Of a stretch of DNA of 10,064 nt, positions 1 through 6,170 are shown piece after piece. The first letter of the stretch is position 1, and every line of letters starts with the position of its first letter. This DNA comes from Streptosporangiaceae bacterium (GTDB lineage Bacteria > Actinomycetota > Actinomycetes > Streptosporangiales > Streptosporangiaceae): the NCBI GenBank assembly GCA_030039095.1, contig JASHQP010000008.1:1-10064 (forward strand). The letters are read 5' to 3'. Below the pieces are notes generated by a model that searched no databases, was not told the DNA's origin, and saw nothing but the letters and a program-made list of their open reading frames with translations. The position numbers and the translations under genes are program-made.

Positions 1-2
1 CG

Positions 3-506
3 CGCGAACTGTCGGCCGCGACGAACTCGGCGATGCAGGCGGCCGTCGACCGGGCACGGGCCGCCGGCCACAGCTGGCAGCGGATCGGTGACGTGCTCGG
101 CACCACGCGGCAGGCGGCGTTCCAGCGGTTCGGGCGGCCGGTCGATCCCCGCACCGGCGAGCCGATGAACCGCTCGGTCCCGCCCGGGCTGGCCGACCGG
201 GCCGTGGCGCTGTTCGTCGCGCAGGCGGAGGGCCGCTTCCAGGACGTTCTCGGCGACCTCGACGAGAGCATGCGCGAGAAGCTCGACGCTGCGCGGCTGG
301 CTGCGGGCTGGGCGCACACGATCGCCATGGTCGGCAGCCTCGAGCGGATCGGCGATCCGTTCGCGTTCCGGGCCGACGACCACACCGTCGTGAACATCCC
401 GCTGCATTTCGAGGCGGGCGAGGCAAACGGCCGGGTCACCTTCGACCTCGCCGGCAGGGTCGCCGGCCTGTTCATCCGTCCCGCCCAGCGGCAACCAGAA
501 GAGTGA
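3..506 (+). CDS. HTH protein with DUF3887-like C-terminal domain (5' end missing)
   Basis: The reading frame is open to the left edge of the window, so the true start is probably outside. An ATG at 33 exists, but the helical residues before it ([10 protein letters not shown]) continue the domain naturally and no ribosome binding site precedes it. Numbered from that ATG, residues 14-34 ([21 protein letters not shown]) form a helix-turn-helix of the kind found in small actinobacterial DNA-binding proteins. Residues from about 50 to 150 resemble the DUF3887 fold: a helical half ([31 protein letters not shown], given here only in part by its ends) followed by a beta-rich half ending in a [13 protein letters not shown] strand. 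Proteins of this layout are usually annotated as hypothetical, and their ligand and target are unknown. The stop lies 6 bases before the next gene, so the two are probably co-transcribed. The family call is from memory of the pattern, not from a search. Confidence 0.75.
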   Translation, partial: RELSAATNSAMQAAVDRARAAGHSWQRIGDVLGTTRQAAFQRFGRPVDPRTGEPMNRSVPPGLADRAVALFVAQAEGRFQDVLGDLDESMREKLDAARLAAGWAHTIAMVGSLERIGDPFAFRADDHTVVNIPLHFEAGEANGRVTFDLAGRVAGLFIRPAQRQPEE

Positions 507-512
507 GAAATC

Positions 513-761
513 ATGAATGACGATCGCGGGCAGTACGACACCGGGAGCGGCCCCAAGAACTCCGAGCCCTGGTTCGGGGCCAAACGGTTCGGATACGGCT
601 TCGGTCCCCGGACCTGGCAGGGCTACCTCGTCACGGCGATCCTGGCGGTGTTCGCCATCACCGTGGGCACGCTGGTCAAGGGCCGCATGCCCGACATGCT
701 GTTCGTCATCATCCCGGTGATCGCCGTGCCGCTCATCATCAGGTCGATCCAGAGCCGCTGA
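513..761 (+). CDS. Small two-helix membrane protein (82 aa)
   Basis: The protein has a polar N-terminus (residues 1-35) with the segment WFGAKRFGYGFGPRTWQG at about 20-37. Two hydrophobic segments follow, at about 38-54 and 61-77, and the C-terminus is short and basic (RSIQSR). A KRFGYGF-type motif just before the first membrane helix recurs in small actinobacterial membrane proteins of unknown function, so no role is assigned. The ATG lies 6 bases after the upstream stop. An AGAAGAG stretch at 497-503, overlapping that stop, is the only ribosome-binding-site candidate, so translational coupling is likely. The last 23 bases overlap the 3' end of the convergent tetR-type gene, leaving no room for a separate terminator. 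Confidence 0.8.
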   Translation: MNDDRGQYDTGSGPKNSEPWFGAKRFGYGFGPRTWQGYLVTAILAVFAITVGTLVKGRMPDMLFVIIPVIAVPLIIRSIQSR

Positions 762-1461
762 CCCGCATCGCTCCGTGCGATGCACGCCGCCGGCCGAGCG
801 GGTTCGACTGCATGACCCCGGCCAGTTCGTCGGCGCTGAGCTCCGGCTCGGGGAGCGGCGAGCCCGAGGCGCTGGCCGGGCGCAGGGCATCCAGGATCAG
901 GGCCAGGTACCGGCGCCAGACCGTCGGCCGCACCTGCCAGGCGTACTCGGCCGCCGCCGCGACCATGAACTCGATCATGGGGACGTCGGTCGGCCCGAGG
1001 TCGGCGCGGACCTGGCCATCGGCCTGGGCCCGCTCGAGCAGGCTCTCGATGGCCGGCCGCATCCGGTCCCTGGCGCAGATGCCCCTCTCGTGGCCCTCGG
1101 CGGCGAACATCAGGATCTGGCGCAGGCCGCGGTTGGTGGTGAGCATCTCGGCGGAGCGCTCGAGGAACGACACCAGCGCCGCCCACGCGTCCGGCTCGGC
1201 CTGGGCCTGCTCGGCGAGCGCGACCAGCGCGTCGATCCGCTCGTCGAACAGCGCATCAGCGAGCGACGCCTTGTCGGGGAACCGCCGGTACACCGTGCCC
1301 ACGCCCACTCCCGCGTGCCGGGCCACGTCGTCGAGGCTGGGCTCGAGTCCTCGCTCGGTGAACAGCTCCGCCGCCGCCGCGAGGATGCGCTGGCGGTTCC
1401 GCTCGGCATCGGCGCGCAGCAGCCGCCCGGGCCGCCCGCCCCTGCTTTCCTCGGTGTTCAC
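739..1461 (-). CDS. TetR/AcrR family transcriptional repressor (240 aa)
   Basis: Residues 24-70 form a typical TetR N-terminal DNA-binding domain: RILAAAAELFTERGL is helix 1, and SLDDVARHAGVGVGTVYRRF with FPDKASL is the helix-turn-helix. The variable C-terminal part (about 75-200) would bind an inducer and dimerise. After about residue 200 there is a less structured tail rich in Ala, Ser and Pro. The gene is divergent from a DHA2-type exporter, so it most likely represses that gene and itself; the exporter's substrate is the likely inducer class. The start is a GTG. No Shine-Dalgarno sequence fits, but a TANNNT -10 element ends 6 bases upstream, which fits a leaderless mRNA. The 3' end overlaps the convergent membrane-protein gene by 23 bases. 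Confidence 0.93.
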   Translation of the reverse strand: MNTEESRGGRPGRLLRADAERNRQRILAAAAELFTERGLEPSLDDVARHAGVGVGTVYRRFPDKASLADALFDERIDALVALAEQAQAEPDAWAALVSFLERSAEMLTTNRGLRQILMFAAEGHERGICARDRMRPAIESLLERAQADGQVRADLGPTDVPMIEFMVAAAAEYAWQVRPTVWRRYLALILDALRPASASGSPLPEPELSADELAGVMQSNPLGRRRASHGAMRVSGSGST

Positions 1462-1467
1462 CCCAGC

Positions 1468-1473
1468 ATCGTA
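1468..1473 (-). promoter_or_regulatory. Candidate -10 of the first tetR gene (leaderless)
   Basis: Read on the minus strand this is TACGAT, matching the actinobacterial TANNNT -10. Only 6 bases (GCTGGG) separate it from the GTG start, so transcription would begin at or next to the start codon. No clear -35 hexamer is visible. The upstream operator-like repeat (1477-1498) would lie directly behind this element, where a bound repressor blocks polymerase. Confidence 0.5.
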
Positions 1474-1476
1474 CCC

Positions 1477-1498
1477 TTAGTGGAGGCCGTACCTCCGG
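1477..1498. promoter_or_regulatory. Candidate TetR operator, copy A
   Basis: This is a 22-bp site in the divergent tetR/exporter gap with the pattern T-T-AGTGGAG-N6-CCTCC-G-G. Its core is the inverted repeat GGAGG-N5-CCTCC. A second copy with the same GTGGAG-N6-CCTCC skeleton starts exactly 40 bp further on. It lies immediately behind the -10 of the tetR gene and upstream of the exporter's candidate -10. Binding by the adjacent TetR is inferred from position and symmetry. Confidence 0.6.
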
Positions 1499-1504
1499 TT
1501 CTGC

Positions 1505-1510
1505 TAGCCT
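1505..1510 (+). promoter_or_regulatory. Weak candidate -10 of the first exporter gene
   Basis: TAGCCT fits TANNNT and would put the transcription start near 1517, at the beginning of operator copy B. No convincing -35 hexamer is seen 16-19 bp upstream, where operator copy A ends. The placement between two repressor sites is what makes it plausible. Confidence 0.35.
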
Positions 1511-1516
1511 CGGCAG

Positions 1517-1538
1517 TAAGTGGAGATGACTCCTCCAG
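1517..1538. promoter_or_regulatory. Candidate TetR operator, copy B
   Basis: This second copy of the GTGGAG-N6-CCTCC site is also an imperfect palindrome: TGGAG and CTCCA arms at 1521-1537 with 7 bases between. It starts 40 bp after copy A, close to four helical turns, so two dimers could sit on one face of the DNA. It ends 3 bases before the exporter's GGGAG ribosome binding site (1541-1545), so bound repressor would cover the transcription start of the exporter. Confidence 0.6.
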
Positions 1539-1551
1539 ATGGGAGCGACCG

Positions 1552-3135
1552 ATGTCTGTTGCCGACGTCACTGGTGGCGCACAGGGCGGGGCAGTCCCGG
1601 CCGGCCGGGCAGCTGAGCCCGACCCGCGGCGGTGGTTCGTTCTGGCGGTGGTCGGGCTGGCACAGCTGATGATCGTGCTCGACATCACGGTCATGAACAT
1701 CGCGCTGCCATCCGCGCAGCGGGCGCTGCACTTCTCGAACGTCGACCGGCAGTGGGTCATCACCGCGTACGCGCTCTCGTTCGGCAGCCTGCTGCTGTTC
1801 GGCGGCCGGATCGGCGACCTGTTCGGCCGCAGGCGTGCGTTCCTGACCGGGCTCGCCGGCTTCGCCATCGCCTCGGCGGTCGGTGGCGCGTCGGTCAACT
1901 TCACGATGCTCATCACCGCGCGCGCCTGCCAGGGGGTGTTCGGCGCGCTGCTCGCGCCGGCCGCGCTGTCCGTGCTCACGACCACGTTCAGCGACCCGAG
2001 GGAGCGGGGCCGGGCGTTCGGCGTGTACGGGGCGATCGCCGGGGGCGGCGGGCTGGTCGGGCTGCTGCTCGGCGGCGTGCTGACCGAGTACCTCGACTGG
2101 CGCTGGTGCCTGTACGTGAACCTGATCTTCGCCGTGGCGGCCGCGGCAGGGGCGGTGGCCTTCCTGTCCAGCAAGGGATCGGCGTCCGCTGGCGCGCGGC
2201 TCGACTGGCTCGGCACGCTGCTGGTGTCCGGGTCGATGTTCTGCCTGGTCTTCGGGTTCTCCAACGCGGCGACCCACAGCTGGCACACGTCGTCGACGTG
2301 GGGCTTCCTGGCCGCCGGGGTGGTGCTGCTGGCCGCGTTCGCTGCCTGGCAGTTCCGCGCCGCGCACCCGCTGCTGCCACCGCGGGTGGTGCTCGACCGC
2401 AACCGAGGCGGCGCCTACCTGGCGATCCTGATCGTGGGCGCGTCGATGTTCGGCCTCTTCCTGTTCCTCACCTACTACCTGCAGACGATCCTCGGCTACT
2501 CGCCGGTGATCACCGGCGTCGCGTTCCTCCCGGCGATCGGGATGGTGATGATCTTCGCCCAGATCTCCAACATCGTGCTGATGCCGCGCGTCGGCCCGAA
2601 ACCCCTCGTGGGGTGCGGCATGCTGATCGCGGCCGTCGGCATGGCGTGGCTCACCAGGATCGGGGTGCACTCCGGCTACGCCTCTGCGGTGCTCGGGCCG
2701 CTGATGGTGTCCGGCGCCGGCATCGGTCTTTCGATGCCTCCATCGATGAACACCGGGACCTTCGGAGTGGTCCCCAGCGACGCCGGCGTCGCGTCGGCCA
2801 CGCTCAACGTCGGCCAGCAGCTCGGCGGCTCGATCGGCACCGCGCTGCTGAACACGATCGCCACCAGCGCGGCCGCGGCGTACGTGGCCAGCCATCTCAC
2901 CAAGGCGATCGCGATCTCGCCGGCGGCCCAGGGAGCCCTGGCGGCGGCGGCCGCGGTGCACGGCTACACGGCCGGGTTCTGGTGGACGGCCGGCTTCTTC
3001 GCCGGCGGTGCCGTCGTGTGCGGCGCCCTGTTCCGCCGCGGCCCGCTCGCCCGCCAGGCGCAGGTCGTCCCGGCCAGCGCCGAGCAGCCGCAGGCCGCGC
3101 CGGGCCAGGCGTCAGGGGAGTCCGTCAGGACCTGA
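1552..3135 (+). CDS. DHA2-family (EmrB/QacA type) MFS exporter, 14 TM (527 aa)
   Basis: This is an inner-membrane proton-coupled multidrug or metabolite exporter of the major facilitator superfamily. Visible motifs are LDITVMNIALP at 43-53 (motif D1, with the membrane Asp typical of 14-TM exporters), GGRIGDLFGRRR at 84-95 (motif A) and RACQG at 124-128 (motif B). At 160-175 a glycine-rich motif C region reads GLLLGG where many relatives have GPxLGG. Length suits the 14-helix class, and the hydrophilic C-terminal tail is short and Ala/Gln/Pro-rich. The ATG at 1552 is chosen because GGGAG (1541-1545) lies 6 bases upstream; the reading frame is open further upstream, but only through the divergent tetR gene. 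Its divergent TetR neighbour and two operator-like sites suggest substrate-induced expression. The stop overlaps the convergent luxR-type gene by 11 bases. The substrate cannot be predicted. Confidence 0.93.
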   Translation: MSVADVTGGAQGGAVPAGRAAEPDPRRWFVLAVVGLAQLMIVLDITVMNIALPSAQRALHFSNVDRQWVITAYALSFGSLLLFGGRIGDLFGRRRAFLTGLAGFAIASAVGGASVNFTMLITARACQGVFGALLAPAALSVLTTTFSDPRERGRAFGVYGAIAGGGGLVGLLLGGVLTEYLDWRWCLYVNLIFAVAAAAGAVAFLSSKGSASAGARLDWLGTLLVSGSMFCLVFGFSNAATHSWHTSSTWGFLAAGVVLLAAFAAWQFRAAHPLLPPRVVLDRNRGGAYLAILIVGASMFGLFLFLTYYLQTILGYSPVITGVAFLPAIGMVMIFAQISNIVLMPRVGPKPLVGCGMLIAAVGMAWLTRIGVHSGYASAVLGPLMVSGAGIGLSMPPSMNTGTFGVVPSDAGVASATLNVGQQLGGSIGTALLNTIATSAAAAYVASHLTKAIAISPAAQGALAAAAAVHGYTAGFWWTAGFFAGGAVVCGALFRRGPLARQAQVVPASAEQPQAAPGQASGESVRT

Positions 3136-3793
3136 CGCCCCGCGCGGCACCCCGGGCGGTTCCCGTCGAGCAGTCGGCGCGGACGCGTTCGGCGAGGTCG
3201 AGCTTGGTGTAGACCGGCAGCCCCGCGTCCCGGTACTTGGCCTTGACCCGCTTCAGGTAGGTCTTGGCGGTCTCCGGGCTGATCCCCAGGCTCCGGGCGG
3301 TCGACTCGAGCGTCAGCCCCGACACGTACGCCATCAGCACCGCGTGCTCCCGCTCGGACAGCGCCGGCCGGGCCGGCGACCCATCCGGCTCGGCGGTCAT
3401 GGTCGGGCCCAGCGACCAGGCCGTGCCGCCGGACGCGATCGCGCGCAGCGTCGCCGCCAGCGCCGCCATGTCGTGATTGTGCGTGAGGTAGCCGTGCGCG
3501 CCGGCCGCGAGCGTGCGCGCCACCATGGCCAGGTCGACCGACCCGTCGATGACCACGACCCGGTGCCCCGCCTCGACCAGCCGCCGAACGTTCTGCGCCG
3601 GGTCGGGGTCGGCGCGCAGCGCCGGGTTGAGCAGCACGACGAAACGCCGGCCCGCAGATGTCCTCAGCAACTCCTCGATGGTTGACGTGACCATTGCCAG
3701 GCGGATGTCCGGCAGCGTCCCGGCCCACGCGCGCAGGCCGTCCGCGAACATCCGGTTGTCCTCGGCCGCCGCCACGTCGATGACATCAGTCAT
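3125..3793 (-). CDS. LuxR/NarL-type regulator with atypical receiver domain (222 aa)
   Basis: The layout is that of NarL/FixJ response regulators: a receiver-like domain (about 5-125) followed by a LuxR HTH (about 143-190; LSEREHAVLMAYVSGLT, ARSLGISPETAKTYLKRVKAKY). The acidic pocket start is present (E11-D12). However, the strand that normally ends in the phosphoacceptor Asp reads VVLLN, giving Asn56, and the GYLxK motif reads GYLTH, giving His105 in place of Lys. Phosphorylation in the usual way is therefore unlikely; control by ligand, partner protein or expression level is inferred. No histidine kinase lies in the window. The ATG is supported by GAGGAG ending 5 bases upstream. Tandem GTCCC/GGGAC sites lie just upstream, and the 3' end overlaps the convergent exporter gene by 11 bases. 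The target genes are unknown; the flanking exporters are candidates. Confidence 0.88.
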   Translation of the reverse strand: MTDVIDVAAAEDNRMFADGLRAWAGTLPDIRLAMVTSTIEELLRTSAGRRFVVLLNPALRADPDPAQNVRRLVEAGHRVVVIDGSVDLAMVARTLAAGAHGYLTHNHDMAALAATLRAIASGGTAWSLGPTMTAEPDGSPARPALSEREHAVLMAYVSGLTLESTARSLGISPETAKTYLKRVKAKYRDAGLPVYTKLDLAERVRADCSTGTARGAARGVRS

Positions 3794-3811
3794 CCCCGCT
3801 CCTCAGCTCTT

Positions 3812-3843
3812 GTGCGTCCCGGGACACTCCGGTGCGTCCCGGG
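3812..3843. promoter_or_regulatory. Cluster of GTCCC/GGGAC half-sites upstream of the luxR-type gene
   Basis: GTGCGTCCCGGG occurs twice (3812-3823 and 3832-3843), exactly 20 bp apart. The first copy contains the perfect palindrome GTCCCGGGAC (3816-3825). Bases 3821-3840 form a near-palindrome with GGGAC and GTCCC ends, in which 8 of 10 base pairs match. The cluster lies 19-50 bases upstream of the luxR-type start codon, a sensible place for an operator, possibly autoregulatory. I see no convincing -10 or -35 for that gene. The rest of the gap (3844-3935) shows only the short direct repeat CGGATCC and no ORF. Confidence 0.45.
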
Positions 3844-3935
3844 GCGCAGAGAGGCCCCGTTGGGATACGGATCCCGGCCTCGCCCGGTTCACCGCGCGGC
3901 ACGCGGATCCGGGCGCCGGAGCATAAACCGGGCAT

Positions 3936-4553
3936 TCAAGAACGACCAGCCGGCGCCTGGCGCGGCTGGGCCCCGGCGAACACGAGCGCGACGATGCCCC
4001 GGCTGGTCTGCTCGGGGTCGAGATCGTCGGTATTGCCGGACGCCATGCGGGCCAGCACCGGGGAGACGAGCACCTCGGACACGATGGCGGGATCGATGTC
4101 CGGGCGGATCTCGCCGGACGCTATGCCCCGTCTCACCGCCTCGTTCATCGCATCCCGGCGCGGCGCGACGATCTCGTCGAAGTAGCGCTTGTGCAGCTCG
4201 GGGAACGCGTCGGCCTCAGCGTTCAGCGCACGGAGGATATGGCTGGCGCGCTTGTCCAGGACCCGCTCGATCAGCACGGCGAGCAGCGCGGTCACGTCCT
4301 CGCGGGCGCTGCGCCCGGGCAGGTCCGGCAGGTTCCTGTTGATCGACTCCAGCACGTCCAGGTACAGCGCGTCCTTGGTCTTCCAGCGGCGGTAGACCGA
4401 GTTGCGTGACACCCCGGCCGTCCTCGCGATCGTCACCAGTGACAGGCCAGACAGCGTCGCGCCGGCGCTGGTCAGGTCCAGCACGGCGTCGATGATGGCG
4501 GCGTCCGTCCGCTCGTCTCGGCGGCGGCCCGAGGTGCGCTCGGCAGGGTTCAT
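3936..4553 (-). CDS. TetR family transcriptional repressor (205 aa)
   Basis: The N-terminal domain is a clear TetR type: IIDAVLDLTSAGATLSG (about 20-36) is helix 1, and LSLVTIARTAGVSRNSVYRRW with KTKDALY (about 37-64) is the helix-turn-helix. The C-terminal part, with PELHKRYFDEIVAPRR and a RGIASGEIRPDIDP segment, resembles the TetR_C domains of actinobacterial exporter repressors. An ATG 9 bases upstream (4562) is in frame, but it overlaps a TAGGAT -10 element. The ATG at 4553 sits 7 bases after that element and is therefore preferred, as a leaderless start. The gene is divergent from the second DHA2 exporter, with two palindromic operators in the gap; it probably represses both. It is not closely similar to the first TetR in the window, so the two pairs are not a recent duplication. 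Confidence 0.92.
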   Translation of the reverse strand: MNPAERTSGRRRDERTDAAIIDAVLDLTSAGATLSGLSLVTIARTAGVSRNSVYRRWKTKDALYLDVLESINRNLPDLPGRSAREDVTALLAVLIERVLDKRASHILRALNAEADAFPELHKRYFDEIVAPRRDAMNEAVRRGIASGEIRPDIDPAIVSEVLVSPVLARMASGNTDDLDPEQTSRGIVALVFAGAQPRQAPAGRS

Positions 4554-4560
4554 GATCCGC

Positions 4561-4566
4561 ATCCTA
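4561..4566 (-). promoter_or_regulatory. -10 of the second tetR gene (leaderless)
   Basis: Read on the minus strand the hexamer is TAGGAT (TANNNT), followed by GCGGATC and then ATG at 4553. Spacing of 7 bases from -10 to start codon is characteristic of leaderless actinobacterial mRNAs. Operator 1 (4571-4591) begins 4 bases behind it and would block this promoter. Confidence 0.55.
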
Positions 4567-4570
4567 TAAC

Positions 4571-4591
4571 GAAACAGACCTGTTGCGTTTC
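4571..4591. promoter_or_regulatory. TetR operator 1 for the second exporter pair
   Basis: GAAACAGACCTGTTGC is an imperfect palindrome (AACAG/CTGTT arms, 2-bp spacer). It is followed by GTTTC, so the outer GAAAC and GTTTC also mirror each other. It shares the pattern G-AACAG-A-CTGTT-CGTTTC with operator 2, 42 bp downstream. It covers the -35 of the exporter promoter and the upstream part of the tetR promoter, as expected for a repressor acting on both genes. Confidence 0.75.
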
Positions 4592-4611
4592 ACCTCCACG
4601 GCGGTTAATAT
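4583..4611 (+). promoter_or_regulatory. Promoter of the second exporter gene
   Basis: TTGCGT (4583-4588) as -35 and TAATAT (4606-4611) as -10 are separated by 17 bp, the optimal housekeeping-sigma spacing. The predicted transcription start is near 4618, inside operator 2. Operator 1 overlaps the -35. The region is markedly AT-richer than its surroundings. Confidence 0.65.
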
Positions 4612-4612
4612 C

Positions 4613-4633
4613 GGAACAGAGCTGTTCCGTTTC
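4613..4633. promoter_or_regulatory. TetR operator 2 for the second exporter pair
   Basis: GGAACAGAGCTGTTCC has perfect 7-bp inverted arms around a 2-bp centre, followed by GTTTC as in operator 1. It spans the predicted transcription start of the exporter. The 42-bp offset from operator 1 is four helical turns, so both dimers face the same side. Binding by the neighbouring TetR is inferred. Confidence 0.78.
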
Positions 4634-4660
4634 GGATCCTTGAACGTGCAGGAGGGCGCG

Positions 4661-6145
4661 ATGCCGAGTGCGGAGAAGGTACTCACGCAGCCCGCGGGCG
4701 CTGCCGCGCCGACGGCCGGCCGGCTGGCCGCGCTGACGCTCGCGACCGTGATGGCCGGCGCCTTCATGTCGCTGCTGGACACGACCATCGTCAACGTCGC
4801 GCTGCCCACCATCCAGCATGGCCTCCGGGCCAGCGACAGCGCCCTGGAGTGGGTGGTCTCCGGGTACGCGCTCGCGTTCGGGATCGTCCTCATCCCCGCC
4901 GGGCGGCTCGGCGACGCGATCGGGCGCAAGCCGCTCTACATCGCCGGCCTGGTGCTTTTCCTGCTGGCCAGCCTGGCAGCCGGGCTCGCGCAGACCCCCG
5001 CCGAGTTGGTGGCCGCCCGGGTGGTCCAGGGGCTGGCGGCCGGGACCTACTACACGCAGATCAACGCCACGATCGTGGACACGTTCACCGGGCCGAAGCG
5101 GTCCAGGGCGTTCGGCGTCCTGGCCGCGGTCATCGGCCTGTCCACGGCCGTCGGGCCGCTCGCGGGCGGGCTGCTCATCACCGCGGCCGGCCCGCACACC
5201 GGCTGGCGCTGGATCTTCCTCGTCAACCTCGCGATCGGAGCCGCGGCGGTGCCAGCGGCCGTGAGGTTCCTGCCCGCACCGGTCCGCCACCCCCGCCAGC
5301 CCGCCGACGTCGCCGGTGTTGGCCTGCTCACCGCCGCCCTGGTGCTGGTGCTGCTGCCGCTGATCGAGGGCCAGTCGCGCGGCTGGCCGCTGTGGACCTA
5401 CGGCTGCTTCGCCGCCGCCGTCCCGCTGCTGGCCGTCCTGTGGCTCGCCGAGCGCCGTGCCGAGCGGGCAGGCCGCACCCCGCTGATCCCGCCGCGTGTG
5501 GTCCGCCAGCCTGCGTTCGCCACCGGAGCGGTCTTCGCGCTGCTCTACTTCGCGTCGTTCACCAGCATCTTCTTCAGCCTGGCGGTGACGTGGCAGGAAG
5601 GCTTCGCCCACGGTGCGCTGGCCAGCGGGCTGGTGGTGAGCCCGTTTGCGCTCGGCGCGATCGTGACCGCGCGCAAGAGCCACGCGATCGCGCAGCGCCT
5701 CGGCCGGTGGATTCTCATCCTGGGCTGCTCGATGGTCGCGGCCGGGCTCACCTGCTTGCTCCTCGTCTTCCACTTCGCCGGCCAGCCGAGCCCGTGGTAC
5801 GTCGCGGGCCCGCTGCTGCTGGCCGGGCTCGGACACGGCCTGATCGTCGCGCCCAACATCGACCTGGTGCTCGGGGCGGTCCCGCCCGCCGACAACGGGT
5901 CGGCGAGCGGCGTGCTGAACACCGCGCAGCGCGTCGGCAGCGCCCTGGGCATCGCGGTCGTCGGCACCGTGCTGTTCGCCAGCCTGCACCCGGCCGGCGC
6001 GGGCGCTGCCGCGCTGGCCGCGGCTTTCAGGCACAGCTTCCAGGCAGCGCTGGCCGTCAACATCGGGCTGATCGCCGCCACGCTCGTACTGGCGATCGCA
6101 GCGCCGCGCGGCCCCGTCGCTGCCCCGCGGGTAGGCCGGCGATGA
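4661..6145 (+). CDS. DHA2-family (EmrB/QacA type) MFS exporter, 14 TM (494 aa)
   Basis: This is a proton-driven membrane exporter of the 14-helix drug:H+ antiporter class. Visible motifs are LDTTIVNVALP at 39-49 (motif D1), GRLGDAIGRK at 81-90 (motif A), RVVQG at 120-124 (motif B) and GPLAGG at 165-170 (motif C of antiporters). GWRWIFLVN follows at about 181-189. The ATG at 4661 is chosen because GGAGG (4651-4655) lies 5 bases upstream and the predicted transcript starts at about 4618. In-frame TTG codons further upstream fall within the promoter. The divergent TetR gene and two operators argue for induction by the exported compound. Sequence is clearly different from the first exporter, especially around motif C. 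The substrate is unknown. Downstream lies a degraded glycosylase fragment, so the gene probably ends its own transcript. Confidence 0.94.
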   Translation: MPSAEKVLTQPAGAAAPTAGRLAALTLATVMAGAFMSLLDTTIVNVALPTIQHGLRASDSALEWVVSGYALAFGIVLIPAGRLGDAIGRKPLYIAGLVLFLLASLAAGLAQTPAELVAARVVQGLAAGTYYTQINATIVDTFTGPKRSRAFGVLAAVIGLSTAVGPLAGGLLITAAGPHTGWRWIFLVNLAIGAAAVPAAVRFLPAPVRHPRQPADVAGVGLLTAALVLVLLPLIEGQSRGWPLWTYGCFAAAVPLLAVLWLAERRAERAGRTPLIPPRVVRQPAFATGAVFALLYFASFTSIFFSLAVTWQEGFAHGALASGLVVSPFALGAIVTARKSHAIAQRLGRWILILGCSMVAAGLTCLLLVFHFAGQPSPWYVAGPLLLAGLGHGLIVAPNIDLVLGAVPPADNGSASGVLNTAQRVGSALGIAVVGTVLFASLHPAGAGAAALAAAFRHSFQAALAVNIGLIAATLVLAIAAPRGPVAAPRVGRR

Positions 6146-6170
6146 AGCCGGGCAGTCGTCCCGGCCGAGC

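Noticed and set aside
775..1551. An N-terminal extension of the first exporter back to 775
   Set aside because: It runs antisense through the whole tetR gene. The ATG at 1552 has a well-placed GGGAG and leaves normal space for operators.
1504..2961. A 485-codon minus-strand frame opposite the first exporter
   Set aside because: The composition is that of an antisense shadow (RRGDRxAEHR-like repeats) with no domain; the exporter frame has all family motifs.
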